Positions 5,405 to 7,201 of a stretch of DNA of 7,201 nt are shown here, piece after piece. The DNA is from Mycoplasmatota bacterium. GTDB taxonomy: Bacteria > Bacillota_I > Bacilli_A > Izemoplasmatales > Izemoplasmataceae. The notes beneath the pieces are model-generated. The model ran no database searches. It was not told where the DNA came from and saw nothing but the letters and a program-made list of their open reading frames with translations. A program made the translations under genes and the position numbers. Position 1 is the stretch's first letter; each line of letters begins with the position of its first letter. The stretch covers positions 1 to 7,201 of the forward strand of contig DAOVWR010000058.1 in NCBI GenBank assembly GCA_030636545.1. Reading direction: 5' to 3'.

Positions 5405-6412
5405 ATGAATCCTTTTAAAGAAAATGGACAAATGTTGCCAATCGCATCTATTAATAGTGTTTATATCAATGATGCATTAGCTAGTGATTTGTTTAGACCA
5501 GAAAAAATTGTACAAGAAATTAAAAATAACCGAGATTTTCTCGGTTTTTCTAGCGATATAACTGATGAGTGTATTCTAGAAGAATTTAATAATGCACTTA
5601 TTAGTAAAAATAAAAATATTTATAAGAAAGCAAATGAAATAGCCACTTCTTTTGGAAAAAAATTAGCAAGTGTATTAATTACTTTAAGAAATCCCTCAGA
5701 GAAATCACTAGAAAATCGCGAATCTTGGACTAATATCCATTGGGATTATTGGAAAAGTGTCAAAAATATTATTTTTGTAGGAGGATTAACCTCGCCAATT
5801 CTAACAAATATTTTCTATACCCAAATTGAGAGTGAACTATTAATACATAATATCAATGATTTAAAGGTGTCTTTCATTGAAGGATCTATTGATTTAGGTA
5901 CTAAAGGGCTTTCTAATTTAACAGTTGAAGGTGAATATCTCTTGTTTGATTTTGGACAAACAAATATCAAAAGAAGACATATCATAAAAAAGAGTAATGA
6001 AATAGTTATCGACAGTATACTAGCGCCAATAAAATCAGATTATCTAGTTTATAAACATAAATCTGAAGACCAAATCATCTATTTAGCAAAAGAATTAGAT
6101 AGTTTTATTATTAATACTATTATTGATACCATGAATATTGTAAACTATAAAGGAAGCAATATTATTGTTGGAATTGCCAATTATGTGATTGATGGAGAGA
6201 TATATTCAAAGCGAGGTGGATATGGTAAACTCGCCTATATAAAAGGAAATTATGAGGTTCATCTTAGTAATTTGATCTCTGTCTTACTTAAAAGAGAGAT
6301 TAAAGTTGAACTTTATCATGATACCTCATCTATGGCACTAAATTTTGAAAAATCAAAAAGAACTGCTGTAATTTCTTTAGGAACTGCTTTTGGAATTGCA
6401 TTTATTGAATAA
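5405..6412 (+). CDS. ROK-like ASKHA-fold protein with apparently permuted lobes
   Basis: This 335-aa protein carries the ROK sugar-kinase motifs in the wrong order. The C-terminal half (about 177-335) reads like a ROK N-lobe: DFGQTNIK (182-189, phosphate-1), VGIANYVIDGEIY (near 258-270, where ROK has the G-x-P-G-x-V-D strand), YHDTSSMAL (304-312, with D306 in the place of the catalytic ND) and SLGTAFGIAF (324-333, phosphate-2), then a stop two residues later. The N-terminal half (1-176) looks like the missing C-lobe: a helix (about 76-94, ANEIATSFGKKLASVLITL), then IIFVGGLTSP (122-131, adenosine motif), then DLGTKGLSNL (163-172). The zinc motif CxCGxxGC of true ROK proteins is absent. AGAGGTGA at 5393-5400 sets the start, 21 bases after yjbQ. 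Kinase activity and substrate are unknown; a non-catalytic ASKHA protein is possible. The ASKHA fold is likely, the permutation is inference. Confidence 0.72.
   Translation: MNPFKENGQMLPIASINSVYINDALASDLFRPEKIVQEIKNNRDFLGFSSDITDECILEEFNNALISKNKNIYKKANEIATSFGKKLASVLITLRNPSEKSLENRESWTNIHWDYWKSVKNIIFVGGLTSPILTNIFYTQIESELLIHNINDLKVSFIEGSIDLGTKGLSNLTVEGEYLLFDFGQTNIKRRHIIKKSNEIVIDSILAPIKSDYLVYKHKSEDQIIYLAKELDSFIINTIIDTMNIVNYKGSNIIVGIANYVIDGEIYSKRGGYGKLAYIKGNYEVHLSNLISVLLKREIKVELYHDTSSMALNFEKSKRTAVISLGTAFGIAFIE
5528..5549 (+). other. Terminator-shaped hairpin inside the ROK-like coding sequence
   Basis: AACCGAGA (5528-5535) and TCTCGGTT (5539-5546) form a perfect 8-bp stem with a three-base TTT loop, followed by T's to 5549. 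The shape is that of an intrinsic terminator, yet it lies about 124 bases inside an open gene (codons 42-48). It could attenuate transcription of the ROK-like gene or be a coincidence of codons for NRDFLGF. Confidence 0.5.
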
Positions 6413-6435
6413 ATGATAGATTATAATAAATATTG

Positions 6436-6444
6436 TGATATAAT
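6436..6444 (+). promoter_or_regulatory. Extended -10 promoter for the second RlmD-family gene
   Basis: TGATATAAT at 6436-6444 is a perfect extended -10 box (TG, one base, TATAAT) in the 52-base gap after the ROK-like gene. No good -35 box is visible 16-19 bases upstream. Transcription would start near 6451, giving a leader of only about 14 bases. No terminator precedes it, so read-through from the upstream operon is also likely. Confidence 0.6.
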
Positions 6445-6464
6445 ATGTTGAAAGTTGGTGTAAT

Positions 6465-7201
6465 ATGGAACCGTTATTAAAAGTAAACCAGGAAGTATTA
6501 GTAACAATAAAACGTTTAGGAATTAATGGAGAAGGTATTGGATTTTATAAAAGACAAGCCGTTTTTGTTGATGGGGTTTTTCCACCTGAGCAAGTTGTTG
6601 TTAAGATAACTGAAGTACAAAAAGCCTATACTAAAGGCGATGTTGTTAGAATAAAAGTTAAAGCTGCAAAAAGAGTTAAACCTTTTTGTAAACATTATGA
6701 TTCATGTGGAGGATGTCAAATCCAACATATAGATTATAAAGAACAATTAGCTCTTAAAGAGGAAATGCTTATTCAAGCATTTGATCGTTACACAAACTTA
6801 GATATAGATACTATTAAATTCAATAGTATGATAGGAATGAATAATACTAAACACTATCGTTATAAAGCACAAATGCCTGTCAAAAATACTGAATATGGAA
6901 TAACTACAGGGCTTTACGAAAAGGAATCAAACAATTTAGTTCCTATTATTGAATGCCCGATACAAGACGAAAGTATAAATAGAGTAAACCAAAGAGTTTT
7001 AGAGATTTGTGATAAACATGAAATATATGCATTTGACCCTTTAACTATGAGAGGGTTAGTAAGATACATAGTTGTAAGAGCATCTAACTTTAGTGATGAT
7101 GTGCAAGTTACTTTAGTAATAACAATATTTAATAAAGCATTAAAAGATGCAGCTAAAGAAATCATTAAAATTCCTGGAGTAGTAAGTGTTGGTATCTCTA
7201 A
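6465..7201 (+). CDS. Second RlmD-family rRNA m5U methyltransferase, N-terminal part (cut by window end)
   Basis: An open frame from ATG 6465 runs without a stop to the end of the window (245 whole codons). It encodes a TRAM domain (about 6-68, with GINGEGIGFYKRQAVFVDGV at 19-38) and the [4Fe-4S] ligands C75, C81, C84 and C164 in the RlmD arrangement (CKHYDSCGGC at 75-84, then IIEC). LVRYIVVRAS (near 200) matches the VRHIIVRNS stretch of the copy at 3596. The methyltransferase motifs lie beyond the window, so activity cannot be judged. Sequence divergence from the first copy is large, so this is an old paralogue. In Gram-positives with two such genes the copies may split the U747 and U1939 sites, or one may have another target. 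The ribosome binding site is weak (GGTG at 6457-6460). I left the symbol blank because the specificity is unclear. Confidence 0.9.
   Translation, partial: MEPLLKVNQEVLVTIKRLGINGEGIGFYKRQAVFVDGVFPPEQVVVKITEVQKAYTKGDVVRIKVKAAKRVKPFCKHYDSCGGCQIQHIDYKEQLALKEEMLIQAFDRYTNLDIDTIKFNSMIGMNNTKHYRYKAQMPVKNTEYGITTGLYEKESNNLVPIIECPIQDESINRVNQRVLEICDKHEIYAFDPLTMRGLVRYIVVRASNFSDDVQVTLVITIFNKALKDAAKEIIKIPGVVSVGIS

Noticed and set aside
6914..7165. Open frame on the minus strand over the second RlmD-family gene
   Set aside because: It is antisense to a frame with the conserved iron-sulfur cysteine pattern and has no supporting site.
1..7201. Mycoplasma genetic code (TGA read as Trp)
   Set aside because: The full-length genes contain no in-frame TGA, and conserved tryptophans such as W115 of YjbQ are TGG.

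Overview
The window is very AT-rich, and every gene I can support reads rightward on the + strand. Strong AGGAGG-type ribosome binding sites, sigma-A-like promoters and U-tailed intrinsic terminators indicate a low-GC member of Bacillota or a walled/wall-less relative of the Mollicutes (an Acholeplasma/Haloplasma/Izemoplasma-like lineage is plausible; I cannot fix the genus). Tryptophan is written TGG and all full-length genes read through without in-frame TGA, so the standard bacterial code applies rather than the Mycoplasma code.

Region 1 (about 1-2070): a Ste24/CaaX-type membrane metalloprotease (M48 family) overlaps by one base with a gene for a membrane-anchored, TPR-like protein. A long AT-rich hairpin terminator ends this unit.

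Region 2 (about 2112-3480): a self-contained cassette with a near-consensus promoter, a pair of direct repeats just downstream of it, four genes and a strong terminator. The genes are a 116-aa SHOCT-like protein, a DUF2089 zinc-ribbon/HTH protein, a previously easy-to-miss 37-aa protein, and a 124-aa SHOCT-like protein that appears paralogous to the first. The same short helical module occurs in all three larger proteins, which suggests that they interact or sense together. The function is unknown; autoregulation through the DUF2089 protein is an inference.

Region 3 (about 3514-6412): a promoter, then an RlmD/RlmCD-type 23S rRNA m5U methyltransferase, a YjbQ/UPF0047 protein and a 335-aa ASKHA-fold protein, with gaps of 18 and 21 bases. 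The last protein is the most unusual thing here: its motifs look like a ROK sugar-kinase fold with its two lobes in swapped order (a circular permutation).

Region 4 (6436-7201): an extended -10 promoter and the first 245 codons of a second, divergent RlmD-family methyltransferase, cut by the window end before its catalytic domain.

No tRNA, rRNA, CRISPR array, insertion sequence or phage gene was seen, and no stretch longer than 300 bases lacks a gene.
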